Positions 1 to 9,533 of a DNA stretch of 64,000 nucleotides are shown one piece after another. The stretch comes from Candidatus Woesebacteria bacterium (GTDB taxonomy: Bacteria; Patescibacteriota; Microgenomatia; UBA1406; GWC2-37-13), in assembly GCA_020429045.1 (NCBI GenBank), contig JAGQLS010000005.1, forward strand, positions 1 to 64,000, given 5' to 3'. The notes under the pieces are model-generated. The model worked only from the letters and a program-made list of their open reading frames with translations, had not been told where the DNA came from and searched no databases. Numbering within the stretch: the first letter of the stretch is position 1; each line of letters begins with the position of its first letter. The translations under genes and the position numbers were made by a program.

Positions 1-446
1 CCCGGTGGAGGGGTGTTTGTGGGTGGTGGCACTGGAGTATTTGTTGCTCCAGGTGGAGGGGTGTTGCTGGGGGTTGGGCTTGCCGGGTTGGGAGGAGTTG
101 GGGTAAGAGAAATATAATGACAGTTCATGGTCTCAAAAGGTATACCCGGCGGATCACACGTTGTACTTGCGCACTGCCCCCCTGCGTTGACAAAACACGT
201 ACGTGTATCTAAAGGTTCTATACATACTCTATGATCAAGCTGACATAGATCCGGTTCATAGCCACACGCGTCTAAATTTCCTGGAAAACACACGTCGTTT
301 GTTCCTAAACATTCATACACTTCCAAAATGCTCGTACAACACTTACCCGGAGCACCCGTACAAATCTGTGCCTGAACTTGGTTTTGGTTGACAAAAAGAA
401 AAGAAAGAGAGCAAACGACCAGTACTGCAACTCTACGAGCATTCAT
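1..446 (-). CDS. Secreted Cys-rich protein with Pro/Thr-rich tail (partial)
   Basis: An open frame begins with ATG at 446-444 and runs off the left edge, giving about 148 residues. It opens with a signal peptide (MNARR, then a hydrophobic stretch ending near VQAQ). A region of about 90 residues with many cysteines follows (CTGAPGKCC, YECLG, DVCF, CGYEPDLC, CFVNAGGQC). The part at the edge is a repetitive linker built from TNTPPPG/TPVPPP-like units. The start overlaps the stop of the upstream gene by ATGA, so the two are co-translated. Disulfide-rich exported domain plus a flexible stalk suggests a surface or secreted protein. Family not recognised; the C-terminus is outside the window. Confidence 0.75.
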   Translation of the reverse strand, partial: MNARRVAVLVVCSLSFLFVNQNQVQAQICTGAPGKCCTSILEVYECLGTNDVCFPGNLDACGYEPDLCQLDHRVCIEPLDTRTCFVNAGGQCASTTCDPPGIPFETMNCHYISLTPTPPNPASPTPSNTPPPGATNTPVPPPTNTPPP

Positions 447-1024
447 GATTTTGAATCAACGGTAATGAAATTTACTTTTTCTCTGTATTCCTGATACAAC
501 CTTGTCTTGTCCCGGGCAAGCGCATCTAATGAATCGTGAACAATAATGTCTTCGGCTAAAGCACTAAAGAGGGAAAAGTTGAGAACACGAGCATAAGCCT
601 CAAGGTCTTCAGAGTTATCTTGAGCGTAAATAGTGATGGTGAGGGAGTCCTGGTCCTGTATCCGTTTGTATCCAGAACTTATCCCTCCTTTACCATCCGA
701 TACGAGGTTGTTTACTTCTGCAACATTGTTAGTTGCAATGATGTTTAGCTTCTTATATGTCGTTCCTTTTGCAAGATTGATTGTTGTTGAGGATACTAAA
801 AATGCACTCAGGTCTGCGGTGTTGAGTGTAAGCTTGAAAGGCGTAGCGTTTTGAAATGAAATATTATCAGACCGTAATAATTTTACTTCTTTTTGCTGGT
901 TGGGTGTGTACGTGCGAGGAACAATTGAAGAAATGTTGACTGAAGAATCAGAAAGAAAGAAAAATACAATTCCTATCGCTGCACCAAGCAAAACAAAAAA
1001 GCCAATCAAAAGCCTATTATCCAT
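443..1024 (-). CDS. Membrane-anchored hypothetical protein
   Basis: 193 residues. An N-terminal hydrophobic helix (about residues 4-24, LLIGFFVLLGAAIGIVFFFL) preceded by one Arg acts as a signal anchor, leaving a soluble outer domain of about 165 residues. The rest is rich in beta-forming and polar residues, with no cysteine and no motif I recognise. Its stop overlaps the start of the cysteine-rich secreted protein (ATGA at 446-443), so the two probably form one unit; the lipoprotein-like gene upstream ends 45 bases before this start. The function is unknown. A role at the cell surface is inferred only from the anchor and the neighbours. Confidence 0.7.
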   Translation of the reverse strand: MDNRLLIGFFVLLGAAIGIVFFFLSDSSVNISSIVPRTYTPNQQKEVKLLRSDNISFQNATPFKLTLNTADLSAFLVSSTTINLAKGTTYKKLNIIATNNVAEVNNLVSDGKGGISSGYKRIQDQDSLTITIYAQDNSEDLEAYARVLNFSLFSALAEDIIVHDSLDALARDKTRLYQEYREKVNFITVDSKS

Positions 1025-1069
1025 AGTACTATGGTACGGGGTTGATTTCGCAATATCAAGAAGTAGATA

Positions 1070-2428
1070 TTACTTAACAGTAAATAAAGAACTAACTGAA
1101 ACTCTGCCATCGTCTGATAAACGTGCTCCAAAGAGAATTTTAGCTAAGGCTGCCGAATAATCACTAAATTGATTTTTGGGGTCAGGGCCAAAACCTCCAC
1201 GCAGCCCTAATCCTTTGTTCATAAATTCTGTGAGCCCATATAATAATGAAGTGGTTAGAGAGGCTGGATGTTCTGGGTCAAGATGCAGCTGATTTGTTCT
1301 TACTTCAACCGCACCATTAGGTAGAAGATTCCAATCAAAACCACCATTTTCGCTTGGCGCGTTACCTAAGGAGCCCCTAAAGATAGTATAAACAAGGCCA
1401 GCTTGAGGATCCCACCCACCACCATTTTTGTTCTGTTCTACTGTTTGCGCCGCTAGCCATTGCAATGCGGCTGCTATACGTTGAGCGCTCGGTGCATCTG
1501 GGGGTGGTTCAAATGAACCAACGTCCGTACCGGCAATTGCTAACCACGGTTCTTTTGTGAGATTAGTAGGATCAGAAAGAGCTGCTATCACATCATGATC
1601 GTCGACTTTCTCACCGCCATAGTCGATCGCACCAACAGCCGGATCTACACGTATTACGATTGGGATCGGCGTAACCGATGAACTCTCATATAAAGGATCG
1701 TCGGGAGGAATAAACTGTGATATTCTCCACTCGTATCTATTGTTGTCGGTTGTCCAACGATAAGCGCCTACAAACTCGGGGTTAGTTACATAATCAAGCA
1801 AAGAAGTGGTTGACATCCCAAAAACGTCTGGGGTGGAAAGAATTGAACCGTCTGTAACTCCCTCTTTTGTTGGATCAGGCCCCTCGGAAGGCATACCTGG
1901 TCTTGGAGGGGTGTTGGTGGGTAAGGGAGGTGGGGGTGGTGTACCAGCCTCTTCTGTTGGTGCTGCGACGGCAGTTTCTGTCATTTGTGCTTCTGCTGTT
2001 GTGGCGTTATTTGTTTCAATCTCAGCTTCTTCTGTCCCAGCCTTCGCTGTAACATCCGCGTTAGCTTGAGTGGCTACTATGCCGATCGTGGGTTCTAGGT
2101 TTTGATCCTGGGCTGCTTGTGCGGTACAAGCAGCAAGTTCTGGAGAAAGAGCACACAGTACACAAAGCATTAAGAATCCTCTAGTTGCTACTGGAGAAAA
2201 GGCTGGTTCTTTCCTGAGCGGAATACCATTTGGTGCAAAAAGAGAACGAATAAGAGCTGTACGAGCATTTGGTGGTAAGACTTGTATTGTCTGTCTAAAG
2301 TCCGCAAGACCGGGAGGGATAAATTTTAACCCTTCGTTCATTGTTGGGGGACCAGGTTGATACCCAAGACCAACAGCCCTAGAACCTTGTATTACTGGAA
2401 ATTTTTTTCCTATTCCTTCGGTTGCCAT
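1070..2428 (-). CDS. Putative lipoprotein with long N-terminal extension
   Basis: 452 residues. About 80 residues of soluble N-terminus precede a hydrophobic stretch (GFLMLCVLCALSPELAAC) that ends in a lipobox-like LAAC. After it comes a Thr/Glu/Ala-rich, then Pro-rich linker (TPPPPPLPTNTPPRPG) and a folded domain of about 270 residues with many Trp and Asp. Either this is a lipoprotein whose true start lies downstream, or a single-pass protein with a cytoplasmic head; the ATG at 2428 has a TATAGT box 12 bases upstream. No known family was recognised. The linker resembles those of the secreted proteins at both ends of the window. Confidence 0.65.
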   Translation of the reverse strand: MATEGIGKKFPVIQGSRAVGLGYQPGPPTMNEGLKFIPPGLADFRQTIQVLPPNARTALIRSLFAPNGIPLRKEPAFSPVATRGFLMLCVLCALSPELAACTAQAAQDQNLEPTIGIVATQANADVTAKAGTEEAEIETNNATTAEAQMTETAVAAPTEEAGTPPPPPLPTNTPPRPGMPSEGPDPTKEGVTDGSILSTPDVFGMSTTSLLDYVTNPEFVGAYRWTTDNNRYEWRISQFIPPDDPLYESSSVTPIPIVIRVDPAVGAIDYGGEKVDDHDVIAALSDPTNLTKEPWLAIAGTDVGSFEPPPDAPSAQRIAAALQWLAAQTVEQNKNGGGWDPQAGLVYTIFRGSLGNAPSENGGFDWNLLPNGAVEVRTNQLHLDPEHPASLTTSLLYGLTEFMNKGLGLRGGFGPDPKNQFSDYSAALAKILFGARLSDDGRVSVSSLFTVK

Positions 2429-2576
2429 ATTCTAAATGTACTATAACTTTTACTATAAGTCAAGTAAATTTATCTAATTTACATACTCATTATGTACTAT
2501 AGTTTTTTGTGTCAATCTCGTGTCTTTTTTAGAGTAGCACCTATAAGACTTGAATGCAAGCACTTATAATGGTTTT

Positions 2577-3419
2577 TCAAAATGTCGTGACAAAAACATC
2601 AGATGGAAGTTGGGGTTGCGATTCGTAGAGCGACACAATACGCGAAACACCATTGGTAGAATATGCTTCGGATCGGATCGTTCTCCCCTGCGAGGGGATC
2701 TGCGCCCCGCCGACAAACCCAACACGCGTCGTACCAAAAAGCGAACGCACAAAAAGAATCTTCGGCTCAGTAATAGTTGAAAAATCTATCGGATTTGTCG
2801 TGTGGTACGTAAACGTATAATTTTCTCCGTCAAATGAAAGCGGAAAAGAGCCAGAAATAAGAGTTAAGTCGTTTGCCCCGCCGGTGCTGTGTATATACGG
2901 ATCTGCAGCACACGGTTCTGCAACCCATCGCAGGACCTTGTCGGTATCGTAGAAAACGGTGATCTCCAGAGCTGGAGTTGTGCGGGTACCGCAGGCAGTC
3001 GGGCCTTCAGAATCGAAATAAATGTCAAGGGTGGTATCGTAAAAACTCGTGTAGTTCGGATAATCTGACAAATGAAACGTAAATTGTTGATCCTTGGTGA
3101 CCAAAGGTGACACAAACGTCGTCCCGCTGGTGGGGTTTATGAGGATACGGCTGTTTTGACTGTCGATGCCGTCTATGGCGAGTCCGAGGTCGTCAAATGT
3201 CTGGATAACCGCGGAATCGGAAGGTGCCAGAGAAAGGGCTTTTTCTATACCTGTATCTGCTGCTGCCAATACTTGTATCGATTGCTCCTGCACTTCGGTG
3301 AGCGCGGTTTCTGAGGTGAGTCGATATGATGTGGCCACGACAACTGTAATGATGAGAGACAACAAGAGCACCATGATAAGAAGTGTTTGACCTTGCTGAT
3401 CCGCCTTCGAAAACTTCAT
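2577..3419 (-). CDS. PilX-like type IV pilin-related protein
   Basis: 280 residues from the ATG at 3419. The open frame extends further upstream into the response regulator gene, but a TATAAT box at 3431-3426, six bases before this ATG, fixes the start and suggests a leaderless mRNA. The N-terminus has a short charged leader and then GQTLLIMVLLLSLIITVVV, the layout of a prepilin-peptidase site plus hydrophobic alpha-1 helix, with Q in place of the usual F. A coiled-helix segment (ETALTEVQEQ) follows, as in PilX/PilW minor pilins. The C-terminal 200 residues are beta-rich. Probably a minor pilin or pilus-assembly protein; the exact role is not shown. Confidence 0.7.
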   Translation of the reverse strand: MKFSKADQQGQTLLIMVLLLSLIITVVVATSYRLTSETALTEVQEQSIQVLAAADTGIEKALSLAPSDSAVIQTFDDLGLAIDGIDSQNSRILINPTSGTTFVSPLVTKDQQFTFHLSDYPNYTSFYDTTLDIYFDSEGPTACGTRTTPALEITVFYDTDKVLRWVAEPCAADPYIHSTGGANDLTLISGSFPLSFDGENYTFTYHTTNPIDFSTITEPKILFVRSLFGTTRVGFVGGAQIPSQGRTIRSEAYSTNGVSRIVSLYESQPQLPSDVFVTTF

Positions 3420-3426
3420 ACTTTTA

Positions 3427-3837
3427 TTATAACGAAGAGTGAACTTTGTGGTTCGACAAATATCCGTGAATCTCTTTGATAAGCTCGTCGGGCGTGTAGT
3501 CGCTCTTGACCATATATCCCCGCACGTTGTACTCAAGCGCCTTGGCAACAACCAATTCTTGACCTAAATTTGTCAGTAACACAACTGATCGTCCGATATC
3601 TTTTATGCCATGGTCTTTTTGTAGCTTTTCCAAAAGCTGCAAACCATCCAAATGAGGAAGGATTATGTCAAGAAGTATGAGGTCGTACTGATTTTCTTTG
3701 ATAAGCTTTAATGCCACTTCTCCGTCTTTGGCTTGCACGACTTCGTAGCCGGCTTCTTGAAGGACGTCAACATATAACTGACGCAACGCATCTTCATCTT
3801 CAACAACTAAAAGTTTATACTTTTTCGTATTGTTCAT
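3427..3837 (-). CDS. Single-domain response regulator (REC)
   Basis: 136 residues forming one CheY-like receiver domain and nothing else. Acidic pocket E13/D14, phospho-acceptor D57 in DLILLDIILP, switch T89 and conserved K111 (YMVKSDYTP) are all present, so it should accept phosphate. It lies 9 bases downstream of the histidine kinase gene and is its likely partner. With no DNA-binding output domain it must act by protein contact, or relay phosphate to another protein. The next gene encodes a pilin-like protein, so control of pili or motility is a reasonable guess, but it is only context. Confidence 0.93.
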   Translation of the reverse strand: MNNTKKYKLLVVEDEDALRQLYVDVLQEAGYEVVQAKDGEVALKLIKENQYDLILLDIILPHLDGLQLLEKLQKDHGIKDIGRSVVLLTNLGQELVVAKALEYNVRGYMVKSDYTPDELIKEIHGYLSNHKVHSSL

Positions 3838-3846
3838 AGGAATCGT

Positions 3847-6003
3847 CTACTTTTTATGCAACTTCGGTAAAAGCACGGTAAACGTCGTTCCCTTGTCTAC
3901 AACAGATTGTACTTCAATATCGCCTCCGTGTAAAGAAACAATCTGTTTCGAAATGTAAAGCCCCAACCCTGTGCCCGGTTGGCTGCTATGTTTGGAATAA
4001 GAATACTCGATTTTGCTAAATTTTTGAAATAACTTCCCCATATCTTCTTTGGGGATACCCGAGCCGGTGTCGGATATCGTAACGACAACCATATTCCCCT
4101 TTTCGTCGGCATTGACCTCGATTGTTCCTTTTTCCGGGGTGAATTTGAGCGCGTTTCCGATAATGTTTTGGTAAACTTCGCGGAGTTTGACTTGGTCGCC
4201 TTTGACCATGAGTTTCTTCGTACCGTATGAAAATGTGAAGTCGATATGTTTCTCTTGGGCAGTGATGGCAAGTTCATCTTTGATGAGGTTGAGGATGTCT
4301 ACGATATCTGTTTCCTCCATCTTGAACGCGATTTTGTTGCGTTCGATGCGCGAAACCGTGAGCATGTCGTTTACTAGGTGAATGAGACGCTCTGTAGATT
4401 TGTAGGAAATGTCGAGGTATTTCTGCATGTCTGGACTCAATTTTTTGCCTTTATTAAGCGCCATCCACAAATAGCTTTTGATCGCGGTCATGGGGGTGCG
4501 TAGCTCATGAGAGGCGATGGAGACAAATTCGTCTTTGAGTTGATCGAGTTCTTTGAGGCGCTTGTTGGCGTGACGCAACCTGCTGGTTGCGCGCTTGACT
4601 TCTTCTTCGAGCGTAATGTTAAATTTTCTGATTTCTTCAAATGAAAGTGCGTTTCTGACGGCAACGGCAATTTCCGGAGCCAAAATCTTGAGTACGTTGA
4701 TGTCTTCGGATGAGTAAATTTCCCCAGATGCCTTCTCGCCCAATAGTATACCCCCGATGAGTTTATTTCTCACTGTTAATGGAATAACGATTGTAATATT
4801 ATGATCGCGCATTTTTTGCTTATTTGCCGATTCAGAAAGCTCTTCAAATACCAATAAACGCTCATCATTTTCACGAGCTGTACTTGATTTATGAATTAAC
4901 GCTACAATGTCTTTTCCATGAAATGCGTGCTGAGACACCGAACCTTGACTACCAACCCAAACGATTGAAGAATCATGAAGCAACACAACTGCGCCATAAC
5001 TTATTTTCATCTGTTCCAGTAAACTTTTGAGAAATTCGTCAGTAAGTTTGGTGAGGTTGAGGGTTGATGCCATGATATGGCTAAGGCTCCAAAGCAATTC
5101 GTTTTCATCATAATGATCACGAAAAAATATTTTGTCAGTCGCCTTTTCAATGTAGCTAAGGATCGTTTGAAAAGCAAGAACAGCAACCACCATGAATGCA
5201 ATCGAAATAGTTATGTTGGAATAATTAATCTGTTGTTTTGTGATAAAGGTATTTAAACCTATCAGTAAGCCGGAATAGATCAAAGCAGCAATAAAAATGA
5301 GCGATAAATACGCCACGGAACGCGCAACCACAAGTCGAAGATCGAGAAATCTGTGTCTGATAATCGAATAGCTCGTAAGCGCAATAAAGATGAGTGTATA
5401 AATGGGTAGAAGGTTTACAAAATTGGTAGTTTTAAATAATATAACGATAAGAAAATTTGTGATAAATATCGACATGAGCATTATTGTCGCGCCGAACATG
5501 ACAAACTTCAGTTGATTCTTTTCCAAACCTTCTGCAGAAATATATCGCTTGATAAGAGTCGCTACTCCCCCAAGAAGATAGATTATTGTGTGGGCAAGAA
5601 AAATTGGCATACCGATGCCAGGATTGGGAATATTAGTGTTCGGTTGAAGACTAGAAAAGACTAAATTCGATTGGGTTAGATAAACCATAAATAATGTCCA
5701 TATGATAGACAAAATCAAAAGTGGTTTAGAAAGAGGAATATTCGCGTTTGGAATAGTATTTGCAAGAAGAAAAAAGAATAAATTGATAAACGAAGCCAGC
5801 GTCATGACTGTTCGAATAAAAAAAAGGGTTGTGATATCGTTAAAAGGAATCGTAGCAAGATAATTCGCGAATAAATACGTTGCAACAGTCAAAGTAAAAA
5901 AGAGAAATAGCTTATTGGTGGCGCTCTTTGGATTTTTAGTATAGGTAAGAAGGCCTAAGAAAACAATGCTTACAATTGCGATAACGAGAACAAAAACAGC
6001 CAT
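3847..6003 (-). CDS. Membrane sensor histidine kinase (7TM-GAF-HisKA-HATPase)
   Basis: 718 residues. Seven to eight hydrophobic helices fill about residues 1-290, resembling the 7TM N-terminal region of HisKA_7TM kinases. A GAF-like domain covers about 310-450, then a helical linker, the dimerisation helix with phospho-accepting His near residue 499 (SHELRTP), and a HATPase domain with N box (IGNALKF), G1 (DTGSGIP) and G2 (GTGLGL). All catalytic motifs look intact. The GAF domain has no obvious cofactor cysteine. It sits between the Acg-like gene (15 bases) and its likely response regulator (9 bases), so the sensor may be transcribed with the lyase/ligase/ThiF cluster. The signal is unknown. 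Confidence 0.93.
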   Translation of the reverse strand: MAVFVLVIAIVSIVFLGLLTYTKNPKSATNKLFLFFTLTVATYLFANYLATIPFNDITTLFFIRTVMTLASFINLFFFLLANTIPNANIPLSKPLLILSIIWTLFMVYLTQSNLVFSSLQPNTNIPNPGIGMPIFLAHTIIYLLGGVATLIKRYISAEGLEKNQLKFVMFGATIMLMSIFITNFLIVILFKTTNFVNLLPIYTLIFIALTSYSIIRHRFLDLRLVVARSVAYLSLIFIAALIYSGLLIGLNTFITKQQINYSNITISIAFMVVAVLAFQTILSYIEKATDKIFFRDHYDENELLWSLSHIMASTLNLTKLTDEFLKSLLEQMKISYGAVVLLHDSSIVWVGSQGSVSQHAFHGKDIVALIHKSSTARENDERLLVFEELSESANKQKMRDHNITIVIPLTVRNKLIGGILLGEKASGEIYSSEDINVLKILAPEIAVAVRNALSFEEIRKFNITLEEEVKRATSRLRHANKRLKELDQLKDEFVSIASHELRTPMTAIKSYLWMALNKGKKLSPDMQKYLDISYKSTERLIHLVNDMLTVSRIERNKIAFKMEETDIVDILNLIKDELAITAQEKHIDFTFSYGTKKLMVKGDQVKLREVYQNIIGNALKFTPEKGTIEVNADEKGNMVVVTISDTGSGIPKEDMGKLFQKFSKIEYSYSKHSSQPGTGLGLYISKQIVSLHGGDIEVQSVVDKGTTFTVLLPKLHKK

Positions 6004-6018
6004 AATATAAGTTTATAC

Positions 6019-7032
6019 TCATACCATGACGTCTTCAAGCGTTCGTCTTGGACTATGGTGGGGAATGCGGTTCACATAAGCTACCCGGCAAAAAAAGGAT
6101 GGTGATCCGAAAATATTTATTGCCTTTTTAAGTTGTTGCTTCGATGATTCGTGTTCGATGATACCTGCCATCGGCGCAGTGAATAAATTATATTTTGTAC
6201 ATAACAACGAAAACCGTTGAAATGACTGACCGGTTTTAACCCACCCGATTCTGTCATCTGTACCTATTGTAAATATTGCAAGAGCCTGTGAGGCAAGTAT
6301 GAGGTTTTTGTCTTGTCTTGACTGTCTCGATGAAGGAACATTCTTTACCAAATAAGGACCGATGATTGTAAGTATGTCTGGTAAACCACTATCAAAAAGT
6401 GGTATCCCATCATGTTGTTGAGTATAGTTTGATCGGATCCAATGAGAAAGTTCTGTTTTGAAAACGACATCTCCGAAAGCAAAATTAATTGCGTGCTCCA
6501 TAATATCCGCAATTATCTTTTTTTTCTTTTCGTCAATGATGATCTCTATACCTGTTCCTGGCTCTATATCGACTTGTTGAATCATTTGCGCTGCTTGTTT
6601 TGTCATTTTTCTTTGAGAAGGGGGGAAACGATTGGTTACTCGGTCGATGAGATAATTAAATAGTTCGTCGTGCTTTTTTTTCTTTATTTTGTGCGTTCTG
6701 ATGATGATCGCATCGGCTATAAAGCTTTCAGGGAAATATGATACTTCATACGCAAAAGAAAAACGTTTAAGTGCTAATAATAAATTTTCAAGCGCACACC
6801 CTATACTTATATATGCTTCTTGGTTTTTTCGATCTCCATACGGAATAGTGCGTGACCAGTCCAATGAAAGATAAATTGTAGAATCTTTGATTTCGAAGCG
6901 CCATGGTTGGGTATTGTGACTGCTAGGAGCCAAAATTGCATACCCAATACAAAATTTTAGTTGTTCTTCATATGCGCCGCGTGTGGGGAATAAGGATTCA
7001 TTTATTTTCCAAGCGTCATAGTTGTGTAACAT
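6019..7032 (-). CDS. Acg-type nitroreductase-like flavoprotein
   Basis: 337 residues. APSSHNTQPW at 35-44 is the signature of the Acg branch of the FMN-binding nitroreductase superfamily, and the C-terminal PRRTLEDVMV matches the end of that fold. Members are often flavin-binding proteins with uncertain or no reductase activity. The upstream gene encodes a ThiF-like protein six bases away. In mycobacterial Rv1355c (MoeY) proteins a ThiF domain and a nitroreductase domain are fused in one chain, so this pair looks like the split form of that fusion. The substrate is unknown; a dehydrogenation or flavin-storage role in the lyase/ligase pathway is inference. Confidence 0.8.
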   Translation of the reverse strand: MLHNYDAWKINESLFPTRGAYEEQLKFCIGYAILAPSSHNTQPWRFEIKDSTIYLSLDWSRTIPYGDRKNQEAYISIGCALENLLLALKRFSFAYEVSYFPESFIADAIIIRTHKIKKKKHDELFNYLIDRVTNRFPPSQRKMTKQAAQMIQQVDIEPGTGIEIIIDEKKKKIIADIMEHAINFAFGDVVFKTELSHWIRSNYTQQHDGIPLFDSGLPDILTIIGPYLVKNVPSSRQSRQDKNLILASQALAIFTIGTDDRIGWVKTGQSFQRFSLLCTKYNLFTAPMAGIIEHESSKQQLKKAINIFGSPSFFCRVAYVNRIPHHSPRRTLEDVMV

Positions 7033-7038
7033 GCAAAA

Positions 7039-8031
7039 TTAAGTAATGTGTTGTAACAGGGTTGCCTTTTTCTTCTGAGTTAACTCTTGATCGTCATCAC
7101 TACCAAATATGTCATCTAACATTACATAGTAGCGACTTGATCGCAATAACGAACCGGTCAGGATTTTTGTCAAAATCGTAGTAACGATTCCGCCCGCAAT
7201 GCTGGCAGTAGCCCCTAATTGAGGCCATGTAGGTACATTGGCGTTTATTGCAAATAACGAATTTAGCATGCGTTCAGAATTATTGTCTAAACCAACAAGC
7301 TGAATGATAAATTTTTTCCTCTCTTGTTCGTCCAACAAAGTAAAATCGATATTTTCTGGATTTTCTACTCTACCTAAAAACATTTGTGTTTTAGGATCCA
7401 AATCATATCGCTCGACATCGACAAAAACGTTGTTGCCTACATCTACTGAGGAAACAAGTGGTATACCCAATTCTCGGGCAAATTTTCTCAACAGTATTTT
7501 ATGTTCAAAATTGTCTATCTCGTCAACTACGGCGTCTAATTTGGGTTTTCCAAAAAAAATCGCTTTTATGCTCTTTGTATCGGTTTTTTTTGATATTGTA
7601 ACGCGGATTAACGGATGCATCGCTTGTATTTTTTTTTTCACAACATCAACTTTATATTTGTCGACCGCAGACCACGGAAATCTTAATCGATTGAGATTCG
7701 TTGCATCAACAACATCGGGGTCGGAGATCTTTATGTAATAGGGTCGAATTTGCATGACCCATGTAAGAGCGGCATGACTCCCAACGCTCATGCCAAAAAA
7801 TCCAACTGTTTTTTTGCGTAGTTCTATTTGTTCATCAGGATATATCAAATTGCGATTACGAGCTGAGGTAAGCTCATAATATGCTTTCGTAGAGTACGGC
7901 ATAATGGTGGGCGTCGTCTTTGATTCCGTAATAACTTCTCGCTTGAGTACCTTCAACTCACTAGGGCTTGGGTTCTCGATATGAGCGTTTCGTATCTTAA
8001 ATAGTTTCATCAAAATATCGTCGCTTAACAT
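7039..8031 (-). CDS. ThiF/E1-like adenylyltransferase without cysteine
   Basis: 330 residues. Rossmann-type ATP site GFFGMSVGS (about 78-85), then DPDVVDATNLNR (104-115) and the acidic VVDEIDN (168-174), all typical of ThiF/MoeB/E1 enzymes that adenylate a carboxyl group. I find no cysteine anywhere in the chain, so neither the E1 thioester cysteine nor the CxxC zinc site of MoeB/ThiF is present. This resembles MccB-like or Rv1355c-like members that adenylate without a thioester step. It lies between the ligase (5 bases) and the Acg-like gene (6 bases). No ubiquitin-like partner with a GG tail is visible nearby. The substrate is unknown. Confidence 0.85.
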   Translation of the reverse strand: MLSDDILMKLFKIRNAHIENPSPSELKVLKREVITESKTTPTIMPYSTKAYYELTSARNRNLIYPDEQIELRKKTVGFFGMSVGSHAALTWVMQIRPYYIKISDPDVVDATNLNRLRFPWSAVDKYKVDVVKKKIQAMHPLIRVTISKKTDTKSIKAIFFGKPKLDAVVDEIDNFEHKILLRKFARELGIPLVSSVDVGNNVFVDVERYDLDPKTQMFLGRVENPENIDFTLLDEQERKKFIIQLVGLDNNSERMLNSLFAINANVPTWPQLGATASIAGGIVTTILTKILTGSLLRSSRYYVMLDDIFGSDDDQELTQKKKATLLQHIT

Positions 8032-8036
8032 GTGGA

Positions 8037-9533
8037 TTATGCATTTTTTATAACTTTCTTTCGAGGAAATTTTTTTGGGTCTCCATGTTTGTATAGCATA
8101 ATTTTTGGATGGGTTTTCTCACCTACATGATTCGATACATATTCGTATTCTTTATTAATCGCAATTAGTTCTCTCACAAATGTCTCTCTAATGAGCGAAG
8201 TGAGGCTTTTATCTGGTTCTTGTTTGCGCATAAGTTCGACATGACACAAGAACAAAGAATTCCCCGCGTCGTCGTCGACAACCTCCATTGTAAACCGACC
8301 AGTAATATATTCTTGCAATGACTCGTGATTTAATACGTGGTCGACGTGTTCTGAGTAAATGTTTGCCCCATATATTTTAACCATAAATTTATCTCTTCCA
8401 AAAAGATACACAAATGGAAGCTTCCATGCATTGCTTAGGTTGTTTTTGAAATCAGGGAAAGAAGTAAAATCGAAGTGTTTTATCATGGTCGAATATCCTA
8501 CCACCCCACCTTCGTCATGAATGTTATAGCGCACCAATGGACAACCAGCGTCTTTCGTAATATGCAATTCGCCATCGACAGCCTCAATAAAGGTAAGTCT
8601 TGGATCAAAAACGAATAATGCCGGCAAACGATTCTTTTTAACAATGATTTCTTTCAATTTTACATTTTTGGACATCACCTTGCGCATGTTAATGGTTAAT
8701 GCGCTTTCCCAACCCATGAGGGCGGCATCAGCTGAACCATAGAGGTTTACAATAGTTTCTTGATTTCTGTTTCCAAGTTGTTCACCAAGATGATCGCGGA
8801 GTCTTTCTGTTATCGCCTGTCCTGTACCCAAAAGTCGCACATTCGCTTTGCCGATCAACGCTTGTTCTTTTATTACTTCAACAACCTCTTTAAGAAACGG
8901 GATGTGGCCCGAGATAATGATTTCGTCAAAGGCATCCTTGTTTTGTCTAACAACAGAAAGCACCTCTTCTAGTACATATCCTGGTGACATAAGAGTAACG
9001 TTGTATCCCTTCCACGCAACAAGCTGTACAGCCATTTGGGTGAACGTCCCAGCTATCCAATTCCCTAAAGCAAAACCGTTAATAAACAATACGGATTTAT
9101 TTTTAAGCCCAAACGTGTCTCTAAAGATAAGTTCGTGCGCATGAGCGCCATCAATCTCGTGTGAAAGGTTTCTGGGCCAAAGATGAGGGTCTCCTGTGGT
9201 TCCTGAACTTGTCGAAATAATGGTTACATCCTTAAATGATCCATCCCAGGTTCGAGATTTTATGTCATATTGAATTATATAGTTTTCTTTTGTTGTTACG
9301 GGGACATGACAAAAATCCTCGATGGTTGTAATTGTCGCGGGTTGTATGCCATTCTTATGTAGGAAATCTTTATATGCCGGTACGCGTTTTGCAGCAGCAT
9401 GAAAAAGAGACAGTGCGTTTTTCCTAGCTTGTATTATGATCTTTTTTTCATTGTTTAATAATGAAGGTGAATAGAAGGATTCGTCTGATAACCATTGATT
9501 CAATCTTCGCTTGTTTTGAGTAGTTAAACTCAT
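8037..9533 (-). CDS. PaaK-like adenylate-forming carboxylate ligase
   Basis: 498 residues of the phenylacetate-CoA ligase/F390 synthetase branch of the ANL superfamily. The phosphate loop is STSSGTTGDPHLWPR (about 107-121); LYGSADA, the RYNIHDEGGVV motif and GRDKFMVKIYGANIY near the hinge follow in the normal order. The reaction would be activation of a carboxylic acid as an acyl-adenylate and transfer to CoA or another acceptor. Its ATG overlaps the stop of the aromatic lyase gene by four bases, which makes the cinnamate-type product of that lyase the obvious candidate substrate. That link is inference; the acceptor cannot be read from the sequence. Confidence 0.85.
   Translation of the reverse strand: MSLTTQNKRRLNQWLSDESFYSPSLLNNEKKIIIQARKNALSLFHAAAKRVPAYKDFLHKNGIQPATITTIEDFCHVPVTTKENYIIQYDIKSRTWDGSFKDVTIISTSSGTTGDPHLWPRNLSHEIDGAHAHELIFRDTFGLKNKSVLFINGFALGNWIAGTFTQMAVQLVAWKGYNVTLMSPGYVLEEVLSVVRQNKDAFDEIIISGHIPFLKEVVEVIKEQALIGKANVRLLGTGQAITERLRDHLGEQLGNRNQETIVNLYGSADAALMGWESALTINMRKVMSKNVKLKEIIVKKNRLPALFVFDPRLTFIEAVDGELHITKDAGCPLVRYNIHDEGGVVGYSTMIKHFDFTSFPDFKNNLSNAWKLPFVYLFGRDKFMVKIYGANIYSEHVDHVLNHESLQEYITGRFTMEVVDDDAGNSLFLCHVELMRKQEPDKSLTSLIRETFVRELIAINKEYEYVSNHVGEKTHPKIMLYKHGDPKKFPRKKVIKNA

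Noticed and set aside
1806-2069. Val/Ser/Gly-rich plus-strand frames over the Pro/Thr linker of the lipoprotein-like gene
   Set aside because: Low-complexity shadow of the linker on the other strand.
2436-2501. ATGTACTATA repeated twice upstream of the lipoprotein-like gene
   Set aside because: Ten-base AT-rich repeat that overlaps likely promoter boxes; could be chance, so it was not raised to a finding.
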